64,000 nucleotides of DNA from Cristatella mucedo (lineage: Eukaryota; Bryozoa; Phylactolaemata; Cristatellidae), in NCBI GenBank assembly GCA_009760855.2, contig WPIO01000009.1, positions 679,501 to 743,500 on the forward strand. The letters are read 5' to 3'. The notes beneath the pieces are model-generated. The model did not search any database. It was not told the origin of the DNA and was given only the letters and a program-made list of their open reading frames with translations. Below are positions 13,228 to 24,890 of the stretch, in pieces (within the stretch, counting starts at the first letter, position 1; every line of letters starts with the position of its first letter). A program made the translations under genes and the position numbers.

Positions 13228-14577
13228 GTCATATCTCTTCTAGAGCGCCTCTCATCTAGCCTGGGCATCACTGGCACTGCTCTGCAGTGGTTCAGGTCCT
13301 ATCTCAGTGGGAGACTCCAGAGTGTTGACGTGAATGGACAAAGATCATCTGAAGTACCTCTGAAATATGGAGTACCTCAGGGCTCCGTGCTAGGTCCGGT
13401 TCTTTTCACGGTTTATACTCTGCCTCTTGCTCACGTGATTGCCAAGCACAATCTAGGCTTTCACTTCTATGCGGATGACACTCAGTTGTACCTTTGCTTT
13501 GATCCCTCCCAGCCTTCGAGCACCTCGAGTTCTCTCAACTCACTTGCTGCATGCATTGATGACATCCGCACATGGATGGCAGCAAATTTTCTAAAACTAA
13601 ACGATGATAAAACTAACTTATTAGTTATGGGCAAACCCAGTGTGATTCAGAGATTGGAAAGGCTGACGCTCAAAATTGGCTCTGTCAGCATATCTCCTGT
13701 CGAATCAGCTCGAAATCTAGGTGTCATATTCCAAAGCGACCTCTCGTTAGACGACCATATCAGCTCCACAGTCAAATCCGCCTATTTTTAGCTTCATAAC
13801 ATTGCTAAAATTCGGGCTTGCTTAGATAAAGATACCACGTCCAAGTTGGTCCATGCATTCGTGACATCTCGTCTCGACTTCTGCAACTCACTGCTTACTG
13901 GCCTACCGGCATGTGCGATCAGGCGATTGCAGCTGGTGCAAAACTCGGCAGCTAGACTTGTCTGCCGTGAGCGTCGCAGTTGCCACATCACTCCACTTCT
14001 CGCCGACCTGCACTGGCTACCAGTCAAGCAACGGATTGACTTCAAGGTTTTGTCGCTCACTTCTAGGTCTCTTCATTCTATGGCTCCAGCCTATCTTTCA
14101 GATATACTCCCCCATCAGGCCAAGCATCGTACCACCCGCTTTTCGGAATCCAACAGTCTACAAATACCTCGTACAAACCCTAAATCCTTTGGAGACCGTG
14201 CATTTAGTTCATATGCTCCCAAAGGGTGGAACTCTCTCCCGACCTGCGTCAGAACATCCCCCGACCTGACCACATTTAAAAGGAACCTAAAAACACACCT
14301 ATTTAGGACAGCATTTAGTGGGTCCCTGTGATTCGTCCTTCACGTGCTTATGTGTGCTGACACTGTGCATGCTGCCACTAACCACATTCGCATGCTGACC
14401 CTGTGCATGTGACCCCTAACCATGTTATTCATTTTGTTTGTTTTTCAAGCATGATTTTACTTACCATTCAGTTGCATTTCACTTTGCAGCAAATGTAAAG
14501 CGCCTAGAAAGAGATTAAGTTCTCTGAGGGCGCTTTATCATGTGAATTATTATTGTAATTATTATTATTATATCTGT
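13228..14577 (+). mobile_element. LINE-A copy, RT without endonuclease
   Basis: The copy is 5' truncated at LLERLSSSLGITG. It holds SYLSGRLQSVDVNGQRSS without the stop seen in other copies, then YGVPQGSVLGPVLF and FYADDTQLYLC, both intact. A stop at about 13789 (TAG in place of CAG) interrupts SAYFQ. The frame continues at 13846-14331 to the natural end FRTAFSGSL. The 3' UTR, GCGC hairpin and (ATT)n tail follow. Its 3' half is almost identical to the copy at 31393-32232, so both are recent. Confidence 0.92.
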
Positions 14578-15804
14578 TAGCAAGCTTAAAAGTTTCTGCT
14601 TGGTAGTCTGCCTACCCTTGCCAACAGATGTATACGTAACTGAACCGACGGCCAAACATTAATAGCGCTGCTACCGCAGCCCCCCCCGTAAGCAGTGCCG
14701 CACTTGGAAGGGCCGCGCAAGACAGGAAGAGAGTCTCACCGGCCTCGAGAGTTGAAGCCGTATTGTCCGACTTCGGAAGCTGAAGGCCTAATACTCGGCA
14801 ATTAATCGACACACTTAATAGGGAACGCGCTGCCCGATTGGCTAATTGGATAGTCTCAGAGTTAAGGTGCTCGCCTTTAAGGGATGGGTGCTCTCTTAAT
14901 TGCTGCCGCGTTCCGCTACTGTCGGTGTACCTGCGTGCATTGGTGCTGCACTTACAAGTCGCTAGCCGCTATTCCCAGGCTCGTGGCTTCATAGATAGTT
15001 CTCGCGAATTGGCTGAGACTGGCGCTGCTATGAGCGCTACGTTACAGGTCTCCGCATAAAATATACTTGCGGAACAATATGTTGTATTGTATCCTTACAA
15101 AATGTATCGCATTGGGTGGCTTAACAATGTCAGTATATTGTATTGTCCAGATGTGCAATACCTATATTGTTGCAATACTTGGGGGCAGTTTAGTTTTTAA
15201 GTTTTAATAGCATTCCATAGTCCGGAGCCTGACCGCATTGTGTGGATCGCAGACTGGTAAGTCCATGCAGCGAGTTTGGTAGACACAATTTTGTAATTTT
15301 TGCTCCAATGACAACGACAATAAATTCTATCGTTTTCAACTACAGTAACAGTATATTGCACTTCTTGCTATGACAGTATAGATACATGTATTATAAGCCT
15401 TAAAAATTGGCAATACGATAGCAATAGCATTCTTCCAAAGCCTGCTTTGTTTGCCGTCTGTAAGCTGACGCCCTGACGCCAAGCACGCGCCGGTGAGGGG
15501 GCTCCTACACTGGTGTACTTCGTCGACGCTCGCAGCGTTACACCGCCCAACCGCTCTCCTCCTCCGTCCCGTTTCCCACTGATTGCTCCTTCCTCTCCTG
15601 GCTGTGACTCACGCTTATAAAAGCACTAATTCATTTAACCATAATCACATATAACATCTAAGCCAATAAAACCATAGACCTGCAATAAACCATAAAACCA
15701 CACCGCCCAGTTCTGTCCGAAGGCGGAAGCCCCGACACCCCGTTTGGAACACATGCAATAACACGCCAGGAATATTTCATAGATATGAGCAGTTACCTCT
15801 TTCG
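14578..15804. other. Intergenic, mixed CpG-rich and AT-rich
   Basis: A weak tRNA-like head (AGAGTTAAGGTGCTCGCC) lies near 14858. The motif TATATTGTATTGT and its variants recur at 15075-15170 and 15350-15430 and may mark an old short transposon. No gene is supported. Confidence 0.35.
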
Positions 15805-15935
15805 TCGCGTTGTAAAAAACGTCATTTGTAAAGCACGCTAAGAGAACTTATTTCCTATCCGAGCGAATTTAAATATGCCGCAAGGCTCCAGCCCGTGATC
15901 TTGGCCATCGAGGTAACAGGTCCTTATTCATAGCG
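15805..15935 (-). mobile_element. SINE-2 copy, diverged
   Basis: Read on the minus strand it has a head part with CACGGGCTGGAGCC in the B-box position. A LINE-A-like tail follows, with degenerate GCGC, AAGTTCTCTTAG and TTTACAAATGA elements. Confidence 0.5.
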
Positions 15936-17051
15936 TGATTAAGTCAATTCGACAGAGCCAGATGGTTACATGCAAACATGCACGCACGCACACGCGCACG
16001 CATGCTCACACACACAAGCGACCGTTAACTAAAGAAGCAATTTTGAAAACCACTAATGATTGACAATCATACACGACCGTTAGCATAACATTTTGGGGAA
16101 TAAACGCGTATGTATTTATGCAGCAAGCCATGATAGGAATACACATAAGCGACCCGAACTTAAAACTAGCCAATTACTATGGAAGCAAACTGGTTAGTAA
16201 CTACTGACCGCGCATTTTCACGAAAGCCCCAATGTAAAATCTAGTGTGCAAATGCGCAATCGTTACTTAGCAAGCACACATTGACAAAAAATACGTCTGA
16301 GTAGCTTGATAGTAAAAAGCTAAAGAATGATTGAACGACGCACTCGCACGGACATGGTCCGTCGATCTTAGCTTGAAGCCCAGAAAAGAGTTCATGGTTA
16401 CACTTATAAAAGTTAAAGGTCGGCTGACCAGCAGCCTTATTTATATAGGGGCACAATTACCTTAGTGGATGTCATTTCCGTATGCAGTGGGAAAGGTAAG
16501 ATAGCCCACTGAGACTCAAAACAATGACCTGATTCGTGAAGTGCAAGCACCTTACTACTCGGGGGAAGATCCTTCTTTCCTCTGAGTAGAACAATCAAGT
16601 TGCCACCATGCCTCCTCAGAGGCGTCAGTCGCAGGCCTGATTAGATTCAGTTAAAAACCTTTTGATGTCAATTTAGACTCAGTCCAACTTTGATCACACC
16701 TCTGCAAACGGTCAAAAGCACGTGATTCTTCGAGCCCTACTGTCCGTTCGAATTCAGAATATGACAGGCTTTTGTTAGTCAGCGGAAGGATGCACGTCCA
16801 GATGGACGGAAGTTTCCTGTATACTAGGCTTTGATGTTGTTTGAATAGCGTTTACCAGCAAAAAATCACTGAACAATCTATTTAAAAATCCCAAACCCTC
16901 AATATAATCAATATATAATCAACTCCCTGTAAAAATTCATAAAGCAATAAACTAATAATTTAAATATTGATTAAAACAAAAGCGGATTCATGGGTAGAAG
17001 ACTCATTTTTCCTCGATTTTTCTAAGGAAACTTCGAGTTGAGAAAATTAAA
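15936..17051. other. Intergenic, worn SINE-1 piece, otherwise nothing
   Basis: A degenerate SINE-1 head (minus strand) lies near 16490-16565. A short CACGCACG-type purine/pyrimidine run lies at 15980-16018. The rest is AT-rich and featureless. Confidence 0.35.
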
Positions 17052-17202
17052 TGCTACTATAATTCATTTGTATAGCGCCCTAAGGAAACGTAGTCTCTAT
17101 TCAAGCGCTTCACGTATACCACGGGGCTTGAGCCCACGACCTCAGTCAGACCTTGTTCGGGGCGAGCACGTTAACCACTGGACCAAACCAGTGAAGCGCG
17201 AA
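17052..17202 (-). mobile_element. SINE-2 copy with LINE-A tail
   Basis: On the minus strand: a head with GGTTTGGTCCAGTGGTTAAC and GTGCTCGCCCCG, a B-box-like GGGCTCAAGCCC, and then GCGCTTGAATAGAGAC and TAGGGCGCTATACAAATGA. The second half is the LINE-A terminal hairpin. Confidence 0.75.
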
Positions 17203-17291
17203 GTAAGCTTATAGCTAAGCAGAGGCTATGCCACAACAACACACCAACAGGCTGACCCTCGCTAAGGCTGACTGCACCAGTCTTTTAATAT

Positions 17292-17425
17292 AACATAATT
17301 AATTTGTATAGCACTCTAAGAGAACTTAATCTCTATTCAGGCGCTTAAAATATGCCACAGGGTTCGGCCCCACGACATCGGTCATCGACTGCACGAACCT
17401 TGACCTTGTAACAACTGGCACAAAT
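17292..17425 (-). mobile_element. SINE-2 copy, second in tandem with the previous one
   Basis: It has the same organisation and orientation as the copy at 17052-17202: a B-box-like GGGGCCGAACCC, then GCGCCTGAATAGAGATTAAG, TTCTCTTAGAGTGC and TATACAAATTAATTA. The two lie about 90 bp apart. Confidence 0.7.
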
Positions 17426-17704
17426 CATTGCTCTTCTTTTGTATCCCTTCCGCCAAGAGAGAATCTCTACAGAGTTTACACGCGTATTTAAATAAAAATT
17501 ATCAAGAGCCTGCTAACCACTGTTGTTTCATGATTCAAAGCAAAATTTAATATTACATTTCAGCTGTGAGAGTGCAAGTTTTTGGCAGCACGTCCAAAAT
17601 AGTAAGTTATCTATACTGATATTTTTCAAATGATTCATTACAGCTGTGCCATCATATTAATGTCACCAATATTACAAATGACACAACGAAAAGGTGCCAT
17701 CAGC

Positions 17705-17890
17705 GACGTGAGCCATGTAGCTCACTAACTAGGTAAGATGGTTGCTTTTCACGATGTCAGTCCAGAGGTCGTGGGTTCGAATCCTGCGGTGGGCGATGTT
17801 TTATCGCTGCTGCAAGCGGTGGTGATATCCGTAAAGGCTCTTCTGTCGGTATACAAAAGAGGCTGTTAAATCAGGTAGTATTTTTGCGTT
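17705..17890 (+). mobile_element. SINE-1 copy (tRNA-derived)
   Basis: The head has TAGCTCACTAACTAGGTAAG (A-box region) and the B box GGTTCGAATCC. The SINE-1 tail follows: GCAAGCGGTGGTGATATCC, GGCTCTTCTGTCGGTATAC and GAGGCTGTTAAATCAG. This is one of the best preserved SINE-1 copies. A real tRNA gene is ruled out by the lack of an acceptor stem. Confidence 0.82.
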
Positions 17891-18035
17891 TCCGGACTAG
17901 GCGGACTCAATCACTCACATTCAAAATTGTATAGTTGTTTATGATAACGGCACCCCTGGGCTCGGAGGGCGTAATCTGCCCTGCGTATCGGATGAGATAC
18001 ATAGTGGGTGCACGTGTGTTTGTGCTCGCTCGTAT

Positions 18036-18069
18036 GTTTGTGTGTGTGTCTCGATGTGTGTATGCATAT

Positions 18070-18110
<41 letters not shown>

Positions 18111-18146
18111 TGTGTGTGAGTGTGTGTGTGTGTGTATTTGTGTGTG

Positions 18147-18187
<41 letters not shown>

Positions 18188-18225
18188 GTGTGTGTGTGGG
18201 CGTGTGTGCTTTCTCGCGTGTGTGT
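18036..18225. repeat. (TG)n tract
   Basis: An imperfect TG repeat with GAGTG and TATTTG interruptions. All ORFs reading through it on both strands are artefacts. Confidence 0.95.
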
Positions 18226-18509
18226 GGTCCATGTGTGTGTCTCTGTCTGGAACTCCACGGAGCCTAGAAACCTGAGTGACAGGTACATTGAATAGCATTC
18301 CCAAGCGTAATCAAAGCCTTAGCTGTTTTCGGTAGGCATACTGTAGTGGCCGATGAGCTTTAAATTGTGCAACAAAGGTAGATACTGTAAGAATTGCAGC
18401 TATGTATCGTGGAAAGTCACAGAATCGAGTAGCACATGTATCAGTGTAGAGTCGCGACCGAAAGCGGAGTCGAGGGTCACGACAAATCGTTTCTTGGCTA
18501 GCCGATCAG

Positions 18510-18640
18510 TAATAATAATACATTTGTATAGCGCCATCACCGAATTTAACGTCTTCCTAGGCACTTTATATAAGCTGCACAGGAAGCACGGTCAAATGGT
18601 TAGTGGTAGCATGCTCAATGACAGCAAGCATAACTCATCG
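18510..18640 (-). mobile_element. LINE-A 3'-end fragment
   Basis: An AAT-type tail is followed by TGTATAGCGCCATCACCGAAT and CTTCCTAGGCACTTTATA (hairpin arms), then AATGGTTAGTGGTAGCATGC. It is diverged. Confidence 0.6.
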
Positions 18641-19178
18641 AACGAGCTTGGCCCGCTACACATCAGGGCGAGGCTTCCCAGACCTCATTGGCCTCACCAA
18701 CTTCGCTTGCCTGAAATGGTCAGGTATTTTTCTCCATGTATTACTTATTTATTGAACTGCATTTACAATCTCATGAAGTGTGCCTATCGTTCTGGCATTG
18801 CTTTTAAGTTCGCACTATTAGGCTTGCTTTCCACGCAAGAGCGGGCCCAATCCAGATTTTCCTGCCTCGCTAAGCGTAAAGTCGGTAGTGGAAGGGCGGC
18901 GTGCTAAATAGGCCAGATTACGATTGTCAAGATATGCATCTCCCCTGGTCGTGATAGCCCAGGAGGTAAGGTGCTCGCTCTAACCACCAGCACCGCCTTT
19001 ATCACTGATGGCCAATTAGTCGTTTTGGGTGCTCTATAAGTGAGTGAAGCCGACTTAGCTCTGCAGGGCTGCATGAGACCAAAAACAGTCAAAAAACAAA
19101 CGAAACATAACTCATCTGGCCCCCGACTAAGCTAAGTACAATCATTAGGCAGAGCCGATTGTTGCAGAGACTAGATGC

Positions 19179-19363
19179 TACTCACCTCTGTGACCTGCCG
19201 CACTGGGGCAGCTAAGCACTGGGACAGCATTCGGCAGACCGCTTTTTGTAAGAACCCAGCGACCGTACTCAAGCGCTTTCACTTTATCCACATTCTCTAA
19301 AGTATGAGGAGCAAACGCAGCTCGAATCGCGTTGGAGTACAATCTGATTACTTCGGCCGTCAT
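19179..19363 (-). CDS. Candidate first coding exon of an unrecognised gene
   Basis: An ATG at 19363 opens about 60 residues (MTAEVIRLYSNAIRAAFAPH, later VKALEYGRWVLTKSGLP). They run into a consensus donor: CACAGAG then GTGAGTAG, near 19185. The upstream sequence (19370-19500) is CpG-rich, as at promoters. The EVIRLYSNAIRAAF stretch is an amphipathic helix, faintly like the start of LYR-type mitochondrial proteins, but the Arg of the LYR motif is a Ser. I could not find a following exon to the left. It may be real or chance. Confidence 0.35.
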
Positions 19364-22300
19364 TTATTTTAATTTAACTTCGCGCGGCTGCTCAGCTAGC
19401 ACATCCTTCGTGGGTGAGAGTCTCACGCAGTCGCCGACTCGCAGAGCGAAACCTTCATTAGCTAAACAGTGAGAGAGTGAGAGCATGTGACAGCTAACTA
19501 GCTGTCCTGAGATGACCTGAGGGCATGAGCGAGGCTGGAATTGCCGGTGTTTCAGTGACGTAACTGAACCTAAGCTGCCGCAGACCTTTTGGGGACAGCG
19601 GAGGAATTGACATGATTGATATTAGCACAGCGACGAAACAGTTTGCATTTTTCGATTGATTTTCTTGCTTTAGGTTTGAGTAGGCCAAAATCCCGGTGGG
19701 GGGGGGGACCCGGGATGAAACAAGCAGCGGGAAACTGATATGAGCGTTCGAACTCAGCTGCCTGAAAGCCTTTGCATAAGATTCCGAAGACTTGTTGCAT
19801 CGATCTGATTAGGATAGCGCAGTGTGAGCGCTTGCTCTTTAGGTGCTAGAGCTCGATGGAGTTTCCAATCCGGTTCATATAAGGATGGAGGCGGAGAAAC
19901 ATTGACTAGGTTAGCCTTCGGCAGCAGAGGATCGAATATGGCGACCGAGCACTAACTTCCCGCGCCAGGTGCAGTGACCGTTCGTTCCGCTACGAGCGCG
20001 ACGCCAGGTCGCTAAACGGAGGCTACATTTGAAGGCAAGTGCTACGGTGGTCTCTCAATGGAGCTACAAGTCGCGTATGCCGTCTATTGATACTGCCCAA
20101 AAAAGCGTCGCTGGTCGGTCAAAGTGCGTTTGGGTTTGACGCGTACTTTAAATTAGTATTTCTATTCTACTTTACTAAAACTCTGTGCCAGGATGCAGTA
20201 AACAGTAAGGTGCGTGGTAGAGTTGCCATGCCTAGTGAACTTGCTGTCCGTAGCGCTTACCAGCGTAGTTATTAACATCGACGTAGTCAACTCAGAGACT
20301 CAGTAACTATGATAGATCGGTAACGTCGCCGCACTTCGGCGAGCTTTTAGAGCGAACATTTTGCAGTATCTCTTTGTCCTGCATTGCCAGTCTAACAATC
20401 TTTAAACGGTTCTCTTTTCATTGCTGCTACAACTATACGCGTAGCCAGGATCCCTTTCACGTAGTGGGTGGCTATATCTCGACCTTAAGTTTTCGCTACC
20501 GCTAGTTAACTGAACCTTTAACGTCCATCTAGGCTTAGGATGAACACTGTTCAGATATGAGCAAGCCAGGAGCAGAGGTATTTCCTTGGAATTAGGTGCA
20601 CCAGTTTACAATAGCCAAAGGATTTAGCGCTGTAGGTCCTATATCGGCTTCATAACGTAATTTTAAACCTCACTATTTAAATTAGGATGATTAGCAGAGG
20701 CGTTCCAATATTTGGCGGCGGCAATTTTACCTGGTGGCAATTGAGGCGCATGCTGAAAATGTACGCGTCCGCGCTGCGAAATCGCGACGACGCATTGTCG
20801 TCCAATAGCGTCGACGGCTGGAGTAGGTATGGCCGAACTCCACATAGCTCTCTCCACTCCGTTTTGCCTCGACCATTTAATATTCACCCTCATCAGAGGA
20901 CCCAGTGATGAGTACACATCAAAGGTTCAGACCGTAAACAGGCATCGAAGGCCATGATGTAGAGGCTCGGCCGCCAGCGGACGTTGAAGGCAGTGGTCAA
21001 AATCTAAGGGCACGCCCACACCGTCCTAAGCGCGACTAGCGAAATAAGGACAAAAAACGAACGGCAGACGGAGCCACAGCTGCCACAAGTGGCCAAACGA
21101 AGAAATCTTGATGTATGAAAAGTAAACAGGAGCGACTCCCTTTTCCATAGGTACCGCGAGGCAGGGCGTACTGAGCGAACTCAGTAAAGCGAGAAGTACA
21201 GCAGCAGCAGCTGCTGCAGCAAGTCGGCCTCGCTGCTCTAATGCACGCGCGCTGCTGAAAATATTCTGTTGGAATGGCGCTTTTATGCATTGTGCATTAA
21301 TTTTCTATTGCATAAATAGCGTTCGCGAATGAAGCGTGCACGGAAGAATCTAAATCCATTTTACGCTTTCGCGAACACTTCCAGGGAGACCGACTGTCCG
21401 CACACGTGCCGGCTGCGCTCCAGGTCAAAAGCAGGGTCTAACTTCACCGCCTCCGGTGTAGCGTCGCAGGGGATTGATTACCGGAGATAGAATGTCTGGC
21501 TAAGCGCCAGGCCGCTATATATTCTGTCTGTATAAGCAAGGATTTGTGTAAAGAGCAGAGCGACGAAAATGAGCGACCGCACGCGTGTTCGTTGCCCTTA
21601 CAGTAAAATTCGTTTGGTCGCTCGTAGATGCAGTTTTGTATTCTATTTGCTTTTCTGCCGATATGTTACGTCGTGATGGTCGTCTTGGGCCAACATTTAG
21701 TTCTATTGCATAACTCCTCCTAAGTATTCACGCAGAAAGATCCATGAAGAATAACTCTAAAAGGACGAAGCCACAGCGTACGAGCGCTATACAAGAGAAA
21801 CAACATCCGCAAGTTTTAGACCTCTTAGTAGATTCAAATTGACATTGACCTATTTTATATTGCAGCAGGAGAGGTCAGCCGCTTTCAGACTAACGAGTTT
21901 CACACTGCCACACATTTATGAGAATTCTTGTCGAATTACTTCTCCATCGTCGATCGAGAGATGGTTTCCAGGCGCAAGGAATTAAGTGGGCCAATGAGCT
22001 TTCTTCCTGTTTTGCAAAAGCAAAAGGAAAATGATTCAGATGCAGCAAGCAGGCCCCAATCACACGCAAATAAATGTAATTTCATACGAAGCGTTCGTGG
22101 ACTCATTTGATCTGAGCTTTATTTCATATGATCTATTTGACCTGAAATGAAGCAGTGATAATCTCCAGGAAACTCACGGAACTACCTATGTAATCGCGAG
22201 GCTACTACATTTACATTGACGTGAGTACAAGCCCTGCCCTCCTTACTAAAGATATTGCAGATTACACTCGTTTCCAGCAATTGCAAAATGCCTAGAAATA

Positions 22301-22899
22301 GATTTGAGTTCTTGCATGGCGCTACATAAACTTTATTAGTATTACTAATAACTTCATATGTACTGAACTGATATTTATAATTCTTTGAGCAGGCCATGTT
22401 TCACATCAGTGACTGGTGAGTATTCAATAGTTGCTGGAGCAGAGCATTGACGAGGGAGTCAAGATCAGATAACGTTGCATCAATCCCTTCTCTTGACTGA
22501 CACATCACTCTGTATGCTGTCACCATCAGGCGATCAGGCCGAAACACCACGAGCAGACCTCGCCTGCAGTTACAAACCTCATCAGACTATGACTCAGCGA
22601 AGCCATGGCGGCAGAGCTCTGGAGATTTTGGCGCCCCATCTAAGCTCGATTTCGATCCCGATCTGATTCCACTGTGTGCGTGAGCTTCATGCTGAAATTC
22701 CTTCTACACACTCGCAGTGCCGTAGTAAACGTAGATACAGAGGTAACTAAAATACAGCTCTTCGTTGGAAATCTTGAAGAACAGTAGTTACATATTAGAC
22801 AATGGATAAGTACTATTCAGCAATATTATTCAATATCTTTCATGAGTAAGGAGTATAACTAGTGATTTGACTCTATCAGTTGAACTCAGTATGCTCAAG
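19364..22899. other. Intergenic, partly CpG-rich, no gene recognised
   Basis: There is CpG-rich sequence at 19380-20400 and 20690-21640 and an AT-rich stretch at 21700-22900. ORFs are short and look like no known family. A G run lies at 19698-19708. Apart from a short LINE-A tail remnant near 22285-22345, nothing can be named. Confidence 0.35.
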
Positions 22900-23880
22900 A
22901 ATAATAATAAAAAACGACCCAATAGAAATCAAATCCCTTTCCAAGTATTTAACGTAGGCTGAAAAGAAAGTCAAAACGGTTAGTATAAACACTTTCAGAA
23001 CACGGTAGTTCATTCGGACCGAGCAAAGGCTGCGAGGAACAGTTAACTTCTTTTTTGAATGACGTCAAAACGGGACATGGCGGTGTTGGCAGTTAGTGCT
23101 GGGTTTCAGGCTTTGAGATACTGGTAACTGAAGGCACGGTCTCCAAGGAATTTCAAGATCGTTAGAAGCACAACGAAACGACCTAAGTTACAAGAAAGGA
23201 TGGCAAGTAGGTACTGTATGGGAAGCATGATAAGGAAGTTATTCATATAGATAGGCCAGAGAAAGGGAATAGAAAGACCTAAAAGTGAGTGACAGAATTT
23301 TGAATAAAATGCCTGCTATATGGGTAGCCAGTGGTGATTGGTAAATGTGGCAGTTACCATGTGCATGCTTGGGCAATCTTAGCTGCTGAGTGTTGCAACC
23401 AGCCCTTAAGTGTCTAACTGTACATGAAGGAAGATTTACAAGTAACTGCCTACATAAGTCTACTTGAGACGTAACGAACATAATAGAGCAGGTGGTGCAA
23501 TTAGAAGTATTTCAGATAGGTAGGCCAGAGCAAGAGAATGAAGGTACCTCCAGGTGACAAATCTTCGTCGATAAGCTGCTTGACGGTAGAGCCACAGCAG
23601 ATCGGTGAGAAGCAGTCGATTGTGAAAACCATTAACCTATGCGACATTGCAAGCACGTGTGACCGCTTAGATAACGAAGCCACAGCCAATCCGACCCATC
23701 ATGTGTGACATCAGAAGTAGACTTCTGTAGGTTGCCACTTGTAGGGCGATTGACTGTGGAGCTGATGGGCTCATCCAACGACGTCATTTCAGAAGATATC
23801 CAGATTCAACAAACGGGTTACAGAAGATATGCTTGCCAAGCTAATTTCAAGTGCTAGACTTTCCAAATTTTTAGTAACAC
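22900..23880 (-). mobile_element. LINE-A-related copy, heavily degraded
   Basis: Broken RT C-terminal blocks appear on the minus strand, such as MFVTSQVDLCRQLLVNLPSC at 23481 and FKILSLTFRSFYSLSLAYL at about 23290. A worn 3' UTR and hairpin lie at 22905-23050. Frameshifts and stops are frequent. A 140-bp piece at 23500-23640 recurs at 24345-24490. Confidence 0.7.
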
Positions 23881-23989
23881 TATGTTTGCCAAGAAATGGT
23901 AGTTCAGTTTTTCTTGTCATTTACTTTGAGACAGTCTGCTGCGATTGAAATGTGAATGTCAGAAACACATTTTGTAATGGAGCTTAGAG

Positions 23990-24890
23990 GTAATAATAAT
24001 AATAATAATAGTTTTATAGCACCCTAAGAGAACCCACAACTCAATTCAGGTGCTTCTAAACCTGTTGCAAGAGAAAGAATAAGCAAAAGTTAACGAAAAG
24101 CAAGGGATCATGTGTAGAAAAGCATGCAAAAGCACACGAGAAGACACTCGGAGTCACTGATTAGTAGGGCCCGTGGTTAGTGCGACGTAATGGATCATGT
24201 ACAAGTAGGCAAATCACAAATTGAGAAAAAGACAAGTTCACTGGCACACAGGGAAAGCTGAGGGGAGCAGATAAATATTTAGCTCGGATTTGAATATGGA
24301 TTTATGGTTTATTAGAGGCACAACCAGATGACCTGAGTCAGAGAGCAGGTGGTGCAATAGGAAGTATTTCAGATAGGTAGGACGGAGCAAGAGAATGACG
24401 GTACCTTTAGGTGAGTGGCACAAATCTTCGTCGATAAGCTGCTTGACGGTAGAGCCACAGCAGATCGGTGAGAAGCAGTCTATTGTGAAAACTGGGATGT
24501 TCACGACAGACAAGCTTAACACCAGAACTGTAACAATTTCAATGCACACTAAGGAATAATAAAAACTACAATGCATTTGATATAGCAACTTCAAGAGAAC
24601 TCAAATCTCTTTCTAGGCACTTTACATTTGCCTAAAGACCTGTTAGTGAGATGTAGTCTAGACAGAATGTAACGAATGCATGCACCAGCTTGCTATGAGT
24701 ATCCTTAAGATGTCCTAAACCCGCGTAATGCAGTGCCTGTGATGTAGACGGTAAGTTCTTAATGGACTCGATGATCAATGGCATCAAAAGCTACCATATA
24801 TCACCTCGAGTTCCAGCAGAGTTGAGAGACTAGCTAAGTCAGCATTCCTTACAAGGTAAAAGGCAGTCACTGTCGTATACACAAATGACA
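23990..24890 (-). mobile_element. Second degraded LINE-A-related copy with tail
   Basis: An AAT tail at 23992-24010 is followed by GTTTTATAGCACCCTAAGAG and a worn 3' UTR. The piece shared with 23500-23640 (AAATCTTCGTCGATAAGCTG) comes next. From 24565 a further hairpin (AACTCAAATCTCTTTCTAGG) and RT fragments suggest a nested or adjacent second insertion. Confidence 0.6.

Noticed and set aside
12904-13791. 295-residue ORF as a host gene fused to reverse transcriptase
   Set aside because: The first 110 residues are CpG-rich unique DNA that happens to be in frame with a 5'-truncated LINE-A copy. No splice signals or conserved features support a fusion gene.
17761-17800. tRNA gene
   Set aside because: The B box is good, but there is no acceptor stem or proper cloverleaf. 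The same sequence with the same tail recurs six times, so it is a SINE.
18353-18907. 184-residue plus-strand ORF
   Set aside because: Its middle reads through a LINE-A 3' fragment on the opposite strand, and the rest has no protein-like features.
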